DNA from: Pseudomonas sp. GOM7
GTDB lineage: Bacteria; Pseudomonadota; Gammaproteobacteria; Pseudomonadales; Pseudomonadaceae
Direction: 5' to 3'
DNA length: 64,000 nt
Assembly: GCF_026723825.1 (NCBI RefSeq)
Contig: NZ_CP113519.1
Coordinates: 4,898,001 to 4,962,000, forward strand
Notes under the pieces: model-generated
What the model saw: only the letters and a program-made list of their open reading frames with translations
Database searches by the model: none
Told to the model about the DNA's origin: nothing
Part shown: in pieces, positions 48,585 to 57,589 of the stretch
How the letters are laid out: each line of letters starts with the position of its first letter
Numbering within the stretch: position 1 is the stretch's first letter
Program-made: the position numbers and the translations under genes

Positions 48585-49640
48585 ATGCGTCACATCATGC
48601 TGCTCGCCATGGCTCTAGTCGCTGTGGCTGGTTGCGCGCTACAGCGGCAACCAGCACCTGCAGAGCCTGCTGAAGCCATCTCAAATCCGACCTTCATCGC
48701 ACCTGACATCTACGCAGATAAAGGCGCAATGAATCCCGGTCGGGAGCGAGACCAAGTCAGGAGCGGGCGCTACACGCTCACCAGCACGCTGCCGCTGCTC
48801 TCTCAGGAAGACCTGATGTCGCAGATCATCGAGGTCACCATTCCTGGCACGCTGAATCCGACTGTTGGAGATGCCTTGAAGCATGCATTGGCACGCTCCG
48901 GGTATTCACTCACGGCCCCGAACAACGTGACGGAAGTCCTGTACTCCAGGCCACTGCCGGCAGCGCACTACAAGCTTGGCCCCATGAAGCTGCGCGATAC
49001 CCTGCAGGTACTCGCAGGGCCGGCGTGGAGGGTGCAGGTTGATGAGGTGACTCGGCACGTGCAATTCAGCCTGCGTTCTGGTTATCAGGTGCCGGCGCAG
49101 CAGACCGCCGCCATTGCCAAAGTCGAGCCGGCCACGCTTCAAGAGCCGGCGCCGGTTTTATCCAGCGAATCCTTTCCTGTCACTCCACACTCCGCAACTA
49201 GCGTTGCGAGTGCCGAGCAAAAACCCGTGGAGATCGCCAAGGATGGCGCCACTGCGCCTGTAAGAGGTGCTCCCGCAACCGCCATGAAGGCATCGACTAG
49301 CGCTTCAGCCTCTGCACCTATGCATGCCGGCGTCAGCAAGCCTCCTTTGCCGATCACTTCGTCAACTGTCGTGCCACAGGTGCGCGAGATTTGGGTAGCT
49401 GACGCCGGATCCACACTGCGTGACAGCGTCGAGGCCTGGGCCAAGAAAGCGGGCTGGAAAGTGATCTGGGATCAAGATGACCTCAACTACCCCATCGCCG
49501 CTGCCTTGAGGTTTGAAGGCTCATTCAAAGACGCGATTTACCAGTTGTTTCCCCTCTACGACAACGCCCCTCGCCCGTTCATCGTGGACGGCAGCTCAGT
49601 TCAGAAAATCGTGCACATCGCCGAGAGGAAGAAGAAATGA
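48585..49640 (+). CDS. pilL: Type IVb pilus lipoprotein PilL (TcpQ-like C-terminus)
   Basis: A 351-aa protein of the ICE PilL family. Lipoprotein signal HIMLLAMALVAVAGC (lipobox VAGC), the conserved DIYADKGAMNPGRERDQVRSGRYTL region, a Pro/Ala/Ser-rich linker and a C-terminal TcpQ-like domain (ADAGSTLRDSVEAWAKKAGWKVIWDQ). It probably helps the secretin. The ATG at 48585 has GGAG 9 bp upstream; an in-frame ATG at 48555 would add residues ahead of the signal. First gene of the pilus operon. Confidence 0.88.
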   Translation: MRHIMLLAMALVAVAGCALQRQPAPAEPAEAISNPTFIAPDIYADKGAMNPGRERDQVRSGRYTLTSTLPLLSQEDLMSQIIEVTIPGTLNPTVGDALKHALARSGYSLTAPNNVTEVLYSRPLPAAHYKLGPMKLRDTLQVLAGPAWRVQVDEVTRHVQFSLRSGYQVPAQQTAAIAKVEPATLQEPAPVLSSESFPVTPHSATSVASAEQKPVEIAKDGATAPVRGAPATAMKASTSASASAPMHAGVSKPPLPITSSTVVPQVREIWVADAGSTLRDSVEAWAKKAGWKVIWDQDDLNYPIAAALRFEGSFKDAIYQLFPLYDNAPRPFIVDGSSVQKIVHIAERKKK

Positions 49641-51478
49641 ACCGACGCCCATGGGTACACCTGGCGACACTGCCGGCTCTGCTGGTGCTGCTATCGAGCT
49701 GCAGTCTCCAGCGCGTCGAAGAATCCATCGGGCGCACTGAGCAGACTGGTGAGACGGCTCGTCAGTACACTGCGCTGCTGCGTAACCAACGGGCCGAGCC
49801 ATCGCGTGAAACGGTTGTATTCAGTGATAAGCCTTGGGTCTCGACCCAGCCCTTGATCACCAAGCGCGGGCTGCCACAGTCGTTGAATCGCGACATCGCC
49901 TACCGTCCCTCATCCCCGGTGACAATCACGGAGATTGCACAGTACATCACGTCGGAAACCGGGCTGCCTGTCGTTGTAGCACCGGATGCCATCAATCCCA
50001 GCATTCTCGACAGCACTTCCACAGCGTCTACCCAGATTCCTGGTAGCTCGAACACTAGCGCCTCAGCCAGTGGTTTGGAGGGACTCTTTCCGGGAAGCGC
50101 CTTATCGCCGGCCTCGGCAATGGCCTTTTCGGGCAACAGTTCGCTGGGACTGCCCCAGACAATCCAAGGTTTGAAGTACGCGGGAGCTGTTTCAGGACTA
50201 CTGAACCAGGCAACCAGCCGCCTGGGCCTGAGCTGGCACTACGATCCTGACATCAAAGGGGTTCGGATTACCTACTTCGATACGAAGGTCTTCGATGTTT
50301 GGGCTTTCGGGGACGACCAGGAGATCGAGAGCACCGTTCGCTCAGGGCTGACCACGTCCACTGGATCAGCGGCAGGGATGTCTGGAGGCAGCTCATCCGG
50401 CACTGGCGCCTCTGGCGAGTCCGGTAGCAGCCAGAGCACCAAGGTGAAAATAGTCACCTCGCTGCTTGGTGACATCGAGTCGAACGTCAGGTCAATGCTG
50501 AGTACGCGACCGGCCGGACGCATGTTCCTGTCGCGGACAACCGGAACGCTAACCGTCAGTGATCGCCCCGAGGTACTGCGTCGAGTCGAGGCGTACTTGT
50601 CGAGTATCAATCGCAGCATCACTCGGCAAGTTTCGTTCAACGTCACCGTTTTCGAGGTAGTCCTGACAGACCGGGATCAACTCGCGCTGAATTGGGCAGC
50701 GGTTTATCAGTCGATCTCCAGCAACTGGGGATTCCAACTTGCCAACACTGTCGCGGGTATCGGCAGCGAAGCTGTGACAGGGTCGGTCGGCATCCTGGAC
50801 ACAGCCGATTCGCCCTGGGCTGGCTCTGAGGCGGTGATACAGGCGCTGGCGCAGCAGGGGCGGATCTCGAACATCCGTACGCCAAGCGTTACAACCCTGA
50901 ACCTGCAGCCGGCCCCCATACAGATTGGCAACGTTCAGAGCTACATTGCATCAAGCACGACCTCGACAACCGCTTCGGTTGGCTCCACCACCTCCCTGAA
51001 TCCCGCGACCATAACCAGTGGCTTCAACATGATGCTACTGCCCAAGGTACTCGACCGAGACAATCTGCTGCTGATGATCAACCTCAGCATGAGCAGCAGG
51101 CCTACCTTTCAGACGTTCGAGAGCAACGATTCGCGCGTTCAAACCGCTGATTACGACACGAAGAATGCTGCCCCGAAAGTGAAGCTGCGTAGCGGGCAGA
51201 CCTTGGTGTTGACGGGCTTTGAAGAGAACCGCGAAGACGCCACACGATCCGGGGTCGGTAGCGCTCGATTCCTGGGGCTCGGTGGGGGCCGATCAAGGAC
51301 GTCGGAGCACAGCGTTCTGGTCGTGCTGGTTACCCCCATCGTGGAGGCGGATAGCCTGAGCAGTCAGAGCCAATACGTGCCCAGCATCCGTAACGCTGCG
51401 AACAACCTGGTCGCAAATGAACCCGCCATCGGGCTCATGAACTGTCGCCAGCCGCTGCGCGCCTGCTCTGTCTTCTGA
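49637..51478 (+). CDS. pilN: Type IVb pilus secretin PilN
   Basis: A 613-aa outer-membrane secretin lipoprotein: signal LPALLVLLSSC (lipobox), N-domains (ITEIAQYITSETGLPVVV), a Ser/Gly-rich stretch (about 245-280) and the C-terminal secretin channel (ISNIRTPSVTTLNLQPAPIQIGN, VKLRSGQTLVLTGFEE, HSVLVVLVTPIV). It forms the pore through which the mating pilus passes. The start overlaps pilL. Confidence 0.93.
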   Translation: MNRRPWVHLATLPALLVLLSSCSLQRVEESIGRTEQTGETARQYTALLRNQRAEPSRETVVFSDKPWVSTQPLITKRGLPQSLNRDIAYRPSSPVTITEIAQYITSETGLPVVVAPDAINPSILDSTSTASTQIPGSSNTSASASGLEGLFPGSALSPASAMAFSGNSSLGLPQTIQGLKYAGAVSGLLNQATSRLGLSWHYDPDIKGVRITYFDTKVFDVWAFGDDQEIESTVRSGLTTSTGSAAGMSGGSSSGTGASGESGSSQSTKVKIVTSLLGDIESNVRSMLSTRPAGRMFLSRTTGTLTVSDRPEVLRRVEAYLSSINRSITRQVSFNVTVFEVVLTDRDQLALNWAAVYQSISSNWGFQLANTVAGIGSEAVTGSVGILDTADSPWAGSEAVIQALAQQGRISNIRTPSVTTLNLQPAPIQIGNVQSYIASSTTSTTASVGSTTSLNPATITSGFNMMLLPKVLDRDNLLLMINLSMSSRPTFQTFESNDSRVQTADYDTKNAAPKVKLRSGQTLVLTGFEENREDATRSGVGSARFLGLGGGRSRTSEHSVLVVLVTPIVEADSLSSQSQYVPSIRNAANNLVANEPAIGLMNCRQPLRACSVF

Positions 51479-51488
51479 GGAGTTGGGT

Positions 51489-52820
51489 ATGAGCACAGAG
51501 CAGCTTCAGCCCCAGCGTGCCTCGCGCACTCAGATCATCACGCATCAGGGCAAGGCCTTCGTGACAGGGTTGCGCTGGCACCCTCTGGGCAGCGTTACGG
51601 GTTACATGAAAGAAGCCCGCCAGTTCGGCAAGGAAAATAACCTCGATATCGTTGCAATACGCAGGACGCCGGGGATCATTCAGGCGGGCTTTGTCTCCCG
51701 AAGCGACGGAGTGACGAAGGGCATGTACTCACTGGCCGCCACACTGGCCGGACAGCTCGGGGACTCCTGGATTGCTGCGTGGCGCATTGAGCGGGACGAA
51801 GACCGCTTTGCCGTGGTCGCCGTTCACAAGGGAGGGATAATTCCGGGCTGCGATCTCATTGGCACAGAAGCTGAGGTTCGGCGCCGCGTTGCCCAGCAAC
51901 GCAGCAGGGGCATCGAGTTCGAGGAATGGTATCTACCCGCTGACTTCGATATGGGTGGTTCGCCCATCGACATCGAGGAGCTGCTCCACCCTTCCAAGCT
52001 GAAACGTGAATACCGCCTACGCCCACTGATGTTCGGCCTTTCCAAAGCAGAGCTGGCTCAGCTCATTGTGGTCGCACTCGTCGCCGGCATCGCGCTGACC
52101 GCCTGGTTTCAATGGCAAGCATATCAGGCGCGAATCGCCACGGAGGCTCGCCTCGCGGCTGAACAGGCACGCCTGGAAGAGCTGGCCAAACTACATCAAG
52201 AAAGTGGAACAGAACAGCCGCCCCAGGCGCTTGAGCACCCTTGGGCAAAACGCCCTTCTGTCATGTCATTTGTCAACGGCTGCAGCCAGGTGATGTATCA
52301 ACTGCCGCTGAGCATCCAAGGCTGGATTTTCGCCAGCGCGACCTGTGACGGCACCCAGGTTCTGGCCTCGTATAAACGCACAGGCAATAGTTCGGCGCTG
52401 CAGCTCATTTCGGCCACCTCCGGCCAGACCTCAGAACGCCCAGCGTTCTTCGATGAAGGCAACTCTGCGACGTTGAAGTTCGTGATGTCGCTGCCGGCCG
52501 CCGGCGACGAACCTTTGGCACCCGCTCTTGATGCACTGACCGCATTGTCATCGTGGCTTCACGGCTTTGCCCAGGAACCAACCCTGAAGGAGGTTCCTGT
52601 GATCGTTCCTCATCCTGAAGCTCTGCCTGGGGAGCCCGCACCACCGCCACCACAGCCACCTCAGTGGAAGCAGTTCGAGCTGCGCTTCGTTTCAGGTCTT
52701 CTTCCCTACGACTCTCTCAGCGGCGCCCCGAGCCAGGGCCTGCGTCTACGCGAAATCAAAACAGAGCTGCAGTCCGAGCTCCTCATGTGGTCAGTAACAG
52801 GTGATCTGTATGCCAAATAA
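51489..52820 (+). CDS. pilO: Type IVb pilus assembly protein PilO
   Basis: A 443-aa inner-membrane protein with a soluble N-terminal half (about 1-185), one membrane segment (about 191-207, LIVVALVAGIALTAWF) and a periplasmic C-terminal domain with a Pro-rich stretch. This fits the ICE PilO2 assembly-platform protein. The ATG at 51489 has GGAG 8 bp upstream. Confidence 0.85.
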   Translation: MSTEQLQPQRASRTQIITHQGKAFVTGLRWHPLGSVTGYMKEARQFGKENNLDIVAIRRTPGIIQAGFVSRSDGVTKGMYSLAATLAGQLGDSWIAAWRIERDEDRFAVVAVHKGGIIPGCDLIGTEAEVRRRVAQQRSRGIEFEEWYLPADFDMGGSPIDIEELLHPSKLKREYRLRPLMFGLSKAELAQLIVVALVAGIALTAWFQWQAYQARIATEARLAAEQARLEELAKLHQESGTEQPPQALEHPWAKRPSVMSFVNGCSQVMYQLPLSIQGWIFASATCDGTQVLASYKRTGNSSALQLISATSGQTSERPAFFDEGNSATLKFVMSLPAAGDEPLAPALDALTALSSWLHGFAQEPTLKEVPVIVPHPEALPGEPAPPPPQPPQWKQFELRFVSGLLPYDSLSGAPSQGLRLREIKTELQSELLMWSVTGDLYAK

Positions 52821-53382
52821 CCCTCCTGATCTGAAGCTGCCTTTCTGGCTGCCCTTGGTACTGCTCGTAGCCATGCTTGTGGCGTCTTGCATTGCAAACG
52901 ATGCCCAGGCAGATGTCGTGGATCTATCCGGCATTGATGTTGGAAACCTCGGCAAGGTGCAAAGCCAGACGATCCTGTTCAACGCTCAGGCAGAGCGGGC
53001 GAAAGCAAGGCGCTCGATAGCAGAGAACGGCGGGAGCAGCGGGCAATCGGGAGACTCGAACACCCAAGTGCATATCCACTCACCCGTGCCAGGCAATTCG
53101 GCTCAGGTCACAACCCAGTTCCAGGATTTGCCGGTAATCAAAGCCATCACCGGGTCGCCCAGGAAGCTGAGCGCGACGCTCCTCTACAAGTCAGGGGTGG
53201 AGTTCGATGTGGTTGCTGGCTCCAGCCTCCCAGGCAACTTCCGGGTCAGCAATATCTCTCTGGAGGGTGTGACCGTAGAGGGCAACGGCAAGCAGTTTCT
53301 CCTGGGCTTCTCTGGTATCAGCCCGAGCACGTCCGGCTCGACATCTTCTCCTGTAGCGCCGGCACTACCGGGCCAATTCTGA
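52810..53382 (+). CDS. pilP: Type IVb pilus protein PilP
   Basis: A 190-aa periplasmic protein with an N-terminal signal or anchor (FWLPLVLLVAMLVASC, possible lipobox VASC), a polar Gly/Ser-rich region and a C-terminal beta domain (QDLPVIKAITGSPRKLSATLLY, RVSNISLEGVTVEGNGKQFLL). PilP connects the inner-membrane platform to the secretin. Overlaps pilO by 11 bp. Confidence 0.82.
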   Translation: MPNNPPDLKLPFWLPLVLLVAMLVASCIANDAQADVVDLSGIDVGNLGKVQSQTILFNAQAERAKARRSIAENGGSSGQSGDSNTQVHIHSPVPGNSAQVTTQFQDLPVIKAITGSPRKLSATLLYKSGVEFDVVAGSSLPGNFRVSNISLEGVTVEGNGKQFLLGFSGISPSTSGSTSSPVAPALPGQF

Positions 53383-53393
53383 GGTTCACCCCA

Positions 53394-54941
53394 ATGACGA
53401 CTCACATTCCTGAACGCACTGCCATTGAGTCGGAGATTCCGACCTCTGAAATCTTCCCTCTTGTCACCGTACTCACGGCCCCAGGGGGGCGCTATGAGTT
53501 GAAGCCAGAGTTGCGCCAAGTTTGCGCGCTCACATCGGATGGCAAGCTCTATGTCTCAGCTCAACACAGCACTGATCCGTATGTCATGGCTTTCATGGAT
53601 CAGCTCGAACACGCGGGGTTCGACTATCAGATCCAGAGCTGCTCGATGACCGATATCAAAGCAATCTACCAATCGTCATCGCAAATCGGGCGAATGTCCA
53701 AGCAGGTTGAAACCGATCGGCAGGCGCATGCAGTTGCAATCCTTGAGGATGCCCACCGTCGTGGGGCCAGCGACGTTCATATCGTGGTCGGGCATGAGAT
53801 CACCCGGATCAAGTACCGCATTCACGGCCTGCTGTGGGAAGCCGGCCAGGAAAAAAGCGAAGTAGGCCGCGAGTTGTGCGCAGCGCTGTACAACAGCATG
53901 TGCGACGTCACCAAGGATCACTTCCAGCCCCAGATTCCACAAGATGCCCGTGTGAGCCGTCAGTACGTCGAGCAGCTCGGTCTGTTCGGCGCACGTATCG
54001 CCACACGCCCGCTCGTTGAAGGGCCGTTGATGGTGATGCGCTTGCTCTACGACGACATGTCGAAGATGACCCTCGAAGACCTGGGCTTTCTTCCCGAGCA
54101 AATCAGTCAGTTCGCCCGACTGCGCAGCCTGCCCTATGGCGTGAACCTGATCACCGGGCCGACTGGATCAGGCAAGTCGAAAACGCTCCAGGTCAATATG
54201 GATCTCCTGGATCAGGAGGCCTCGAGCACCAAGCATATCCTCACCGTTGAGGATCCACCCGAGTACCGTATCAGAGCTAACCAATCCCCACTCGGGGCCA
54301 GTGAGACCTGGGATTCCGCCATCACCAACTCGATGCGACTCGACCCAGACAACCTGATGTATGGCGAGATCCGCGACCTGGCGTCGGCACAGGCTGCGTT
54401 TCGGGGCGGCATGACAGGCCACCTGGTCTGGTCAACCCTGCATACGAACAACGCTGTCGCTTCGCTGCAGCGGCTGGCCGACATGGGTGTCGATCAGTAT
54501 CTGATCACTGACCCCGCCTTGATGACTGGTGTGATCAATCAGTCGTTGCTACCTGTGCTTTGTCCTAAATGCCGCTTACCGGCAAAGGATCATGCAGAGC
54601 GGCTGGACAGCGGGCTTCGCGACAGACTCGAGCACCTGCAGATACTCCACAACACGAGCCTCAAGGGGGACGGCTGCTCGAGCTGCAAGGGCCTGGGCGT
54701 CGTGGGCCGAACCGTTGTAGCCGAAGTTCTACTGACAGATCTGTCATTCATGCGGGTATTCGCCGAGAGCGGGGCCAGTGCGGCTCGACGCTACTGGGTC
54801 AAAGAGATGGGCGGGGTCACGAAGATCGCCCATGCAATCACCAAGATTGCAGCCGGTGAAATCGACCCCCGGCATGCCGAGACGATCATTGGCCCCCTGG
54901 ACTTCGACCAGCAAGTAGTGGAGCTCACCCATGCTGGCTGA
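53394..54941 (+). CDS. pilQ: Type IVb pilus extension ATPase PilQ (GspE/PilB type)
   Basis: A 515-aa secretion ATPase that powers pilus assembly. Asp box region DAHRRGASDVHIVVGHE, Walker A ITGPTGSGKSKTL, ILTVEDPPEYRI, Walker B DNLMYGEIRD, and His box MTGHLVWSTLHTNNAV. The C-terminal zinc-type Cys sets CPKC and CSSC are present. Complete length. Overlaps pilR by 11 bp. Confidence 0.93.
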   Translation: MTTHIPERTAIESEIPTSEIFPLVTVLTAPGGRYELKPELRQVCALTSDGKLYVSAQHSTDPYVMAFMDQLEHAGFDYQIQSCSMTDIKAIYQSSSQIGRMSKQVETDRQAHAVAILEDAHRRGASDVHIVVGHEITRIKYRIHGLLWEAGQEKSEVGRELCAALYNSMCDVTKDHFQPQIPQDARVSRQYVEQLGLFGARIATRPLVEGPLMVMRLLYDDMSKMTLEDLGFLPEQISQFARLRSLPYGVNLITGPTGSGKSKTLQVNMDLLDQEASSTKHILTVEDPPEYRIRANQSPLGASETWDSAITNSMRLDPDNLMYGEIRDLASAQAAFRGGMTGHLVWSTLHTNNAVASLQRLADMGVDQYLITDPALMTGVINQSLLPVLCPKCRLPAKDHAERLDSGLRDRLEHLQILHNTSLKGDGCSSCKGLGVVGRTVVAEVLLTDLSFMRVFAESGASAARRYWVKEMGGVTKIAHAITKIAAGEIDPRHAETIIGPLDFDQQVVELTHAG

Positions 54942-56097
54942 GCTATTGGACATCGTCGATGGGCTGAAGGAGGCATTTCGCGGAAAAATCGAAGGCTTCT
55001 ATGCGGCGCAGTTCGGCAAGCCTGAGCGAATTCAGTTCTACGAGAGCCTGATGGGCGTGCTCGAGGACAGCATACCGATCGAGGAAGCACTCGAAACAGT
55101 AGAGAAAGCATTCAGCAACGGAGGCCGCGATCTACACCCTGTTTCGATCATCTGCAACGAAGTGGCCATGGGGGTACGCGGGGGCAAGACCCTCGCGGAT
55201 GCTTGTCGGGCCAGGTTCCCCAATGACGAGACGTCGCTCATTCAAACTGGCGAAGACTCAGGAGATCTTGTGCAAGCATTCCGCGATTGCGTGCGCATCA
55301 TCGAAGTTCGACAGCAGATTGGCCGGCTGGTGGCTTCCGTGGTGCTTCTACCATCGCTGACCTGGAGCCTGATGTGGGTTCTGCTGTACGTGATTGCGCT
55401 GTGGCTCGTCCCCTCGATGTCTCGCCGCGATGATCCGGAGAACTGGACGGGGATACCGGCACTCCTGCACATGCTCTCCTACGTGGTCAGTCACTACGGT
55501 GTGTTCATCGTGATCACTGTTGTCATGGTGATCATCACCTCGATCCTGACCCTGCCTTACTTCTGCGGCCTGAAGATCTCGCCCACGAGCCCCATGTGGA
55601 AGATTCAGCTCAGTAGGATCCTGCAGAGCGCCCGGATCCGGCTCGAGGGAATTCCGCCCTGGTCAATCTATAAAACCCTGCAGGGCTCGGTCTTCCTTCT
55701 CAACATGTCGGTGATGCTACGTGCCGGCATCAATCAAAACGCAGCGCTCGACACACTGAAGCGTAGCGCCACCCCATGGCTCCGGGAGCGTTTAGATGCA
55801 ATCCGCTACGGCGTCAGCGCAGGCAAAAATTTTGGCGAAGCACTGAAGCTCGCCGGCCATCAGTTCCCCGACCCGATGGCCATTCACTTTCTCGAAGTGC
55901 TTTCGGCACACACCGGCTTCGCAGCGTCGATGGAACGGTTTGCGAACCGCTGGCTGGATCAAATGCTCAAGCGCGTCGACGCCATGGCCAAAACCATGAT
56001 CGCTCTTTCAGCCGTATGCATGGGCTCCCTGATGATCCTGGTAGTGATTGGGGTCTTCATGCTCGCTGGCAACGCAACCGAATCGTCAGGTTTCTAA
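54931..56097 (+). CDS. pilR: Type IVb pilus inner-membrane platform protein PilR (GspF family)
   Basis: A 388-aa polytopic protein of the T2SS F/PilC family, with two cytosolic helical domains (SIPIEEALETVEKAF; RAGINQNAALDTLKRSA) and hydrophobic segments near 130-152, 188-210 and 357-380. It anchors the assembly ATPase. No residues appear missing. Confidence 0.9.
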   Translation: MLAELLDIVDGLKEAFRGKIEGFYAAQFGKPERIQFYESLMGVLEDSIPIEEALETVEKAFSNGGRDLHPVSIICNEVAMGVRGGKTLADACRARFPNDETSLIQTGEDSGDLVQAFRDCVRIIEVRQQIGRLVASVVLLPSLTWSLMWVLLYVIALWLVPSMSRRDDPENWTGIPALLHMLSYVVSHYGVFIVITVVMVIITSILTLPYFCGLKISPTSPMWKIQLSRILQSARIRLEGIPPWSIYKTLQGSVFLLNMSVMLRAGINQNAALDTLKRSATPWLRERLDAIRYGVSAGKNFGEALKLAGHQFPDPMAIHFLEVLSAHTGFAASMERFANRWLDQMLKRVDAMAKTMIALSAVCMGSLMILVVIGVFMLAGNATESSGF

Positions 56098-56120
56098 CAA
56101 CACACCAAGGGGTGATGAAT

Positions 56121-56636
56121 ATGCAGTTTCCAGGTAACTACAAGCAGCGCGGCTTCTTGTCGATCGACGGCTTGTTCTGGTTGATGTTGATCGTGGTCGC
56201 ACTCGGTTTCATCATCTGGATGAGCTCACGAATGCTCGGGAGCTCCGACGTGGCCATCGAGCAGAGCAACATCAGCACGCTGATCGCCAATACCAAGAAG
56301 TTAAAGGGTTCCACTGGCTACGGAACCGCCGGACAGAACCTGGTGCCGTCTCTCATTGCAATCGAGGGGGCGGGCTCTATGGGGATATCAGGCACAACGC
56401 TGGTGAATCAGTGGAACGGCAGTGTCACTGTAGTCAGTAACGGCATGACCTTCACGATCACTGAAAGCGGTGTTCCGAAGAGCGCATGCATCACGCTCGC
56501 AACGAAAGTCGCGAAAGATCGCCAGACGACCACCAGCATCAACGGTGGCTCTGCCACTACCGGCGAGGTTCATGCCACCACGGCCACGACGAGTTGCTCC
56601 AACGACGCCAACAGCATCACCTGGACCACCTACTGA
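56121..56636 (+). CDS. pilS: Type IVb major prepilin PilS
   Basis: A 171-aa prepilin: short basic leader ending KQRG, then a hydrophobic helix FLSIDGLFWLMLIVVALGFII for assembly. Two C-terminal Cys (SACITLA and TTSCSND) would form the disulfide-bounded D-region. No prepilin peptidase gene is in the pilus operon here, so the host PilD is probably used, as described for PAPI-1. The ATG at 56121 has AAGGGG 8 bp upstream; ATG 56115 would be too close to it. Confidence 0.9.
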   Translation: MQFPGNYKQRGFLSIDGLFWLMLIVVALGFIIWMSSRMLGSSDVAIEQSNISTLIANTKKLKGSTGYGTAGQNLVPSLIAIEGAGSMGISGTTLVNQWNGSVTVVSNGMTFTITESGVPKSACITLATKVAKDRQTTTSINGGSATTGEVHATTATTSCSNDANSITWTTY

Positions 56637-56647
56637 AGGTTCGTAGC

Positions 56648-57589
56648 GTGAGCCTCATTGCTGGAGTCGAGTTCGTCGACCTGTACCTTGGCGACGGCTT
56701 TTCAGATGTGAAGGGGCTGCCTGGCCAGCCTCGACGCGTCCCTGCACCTGATACTTGGTCAGAGGAACTGGAAGGCCTGCTGCAGCGTTGTATCGATCAC
56801 TTCAACGCAACCCAAGAACCTGAGTTTTCGTTGATTCTGGAGGGTGTGGTACTCAGGGTCACTCAACTCCAGGATGTGAATGCCAAGCAGGTATTCGTGC
56901 TGAACAAGTCGTCGGTGAAGATCCTGCCGCTCGATAACCTTGGGCTGCCGGAAGAGATACACGTCACGCTGATGCAGGAATCCATTCGCGGGCTCATCTT
57001 CATTTGCGGGGAAATGGGCTCGGGGAAAACCTCCAGCGCTGCCTCGATCGTCAAAGCCCGACTGGAAGCACACGGCGGCACTGCACTGACGGTCGAGGAT
57101 CCGCCCGAGCCTCTTCTGCACGGTGAGCATGGACTGGGGCGCTGCATCCAGATCCCGGTATCGCGGCGGAATGGCGGCTATGAAGAAGCACTGGTGCGAG
57201 CATTGCGCACCCGAGCAGACCTACTGCTTGTTGGCGAAGTACGGGATACACCTACAGCCGTTCAGGTCGTGCAAGCCTGTATCAATGGCCACCTGATCAT
57301 CTGCACAGGGCACTCAGGTAGCGTCATCCAGGGCATAGAACGTTTGGCTGTTCTCGCACAACCCCTCCTGCCAAATGCCAGGCAAATCCTCGCCCAGGGG
57401 CTCATTGCCGTGATCCATCAGACGTTGATCACGAATGCCTCTGGGATAAAGCGGCTCAAGCTGCAGTGCCTCTCCTTCACGGGGCATGACAGCGCAGCAA
57501 TTCGCGAAAAAGTCCGCTCGGGCCAGCTATCTACCCTCGAGCAAGAAATTGCTCATCAATCCTCAAGGAGCCTCTGGAATGATCAGTAA
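56648..57589 (+). CDS. pilT: Second pilus ATPase, PilT-like
   Basis: A 313-aa GspE/PilT-family ATPase: Walker A ICGEMGSGKTSSAAS (about 119-130), TALTVEDPPEPL, Walker B RADLLLVGEVRD, His box NGHLIICTGHSGS. It lacks the long N-terminal domain of PilQ. Retraction or disassembly is inferred from its size and place beside the pilin genes. The start is GTG 56648 after GAAGG; the longer frame upstream is read from pilS DNA. Confidence 0.82.
   Translation: MSLIAGVEFVDLYLGDGFSDVKGLPGQPRRVPAPDTWSEELEGLLQRCIDHFNATQEPEFSLILEGVVLRVTQLQDVNAKQVFVLNKSSVKILPLDNLGLPEEIHVTLMQESIRGLIFICGEMGSGKTSSAASIVKARLEAHGGTALTVEDPPEPLLHGEHGLGRCIQIPVSRRNGGYEEALVRALRTRADLLLVGEVRDTPTAVQVVQACINGHLIICTGHSGSVIQGIERLAVLAQPLLPNARQILAQGLIAVIHQTLITNASGIKRLKLQCLSFTGHDSAAIREKVRSGQLSTLEQEIAHQSSRSLWNDQ

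Noticed and set aside
56486..56647. N-terminal extension of the PilT-like ATPase
   Set aside because: The upstream frame is read from pilS DNA and gives His/Gln/Arg-rich nonsense; GTG 56648 has a proper ribosome-binding site.
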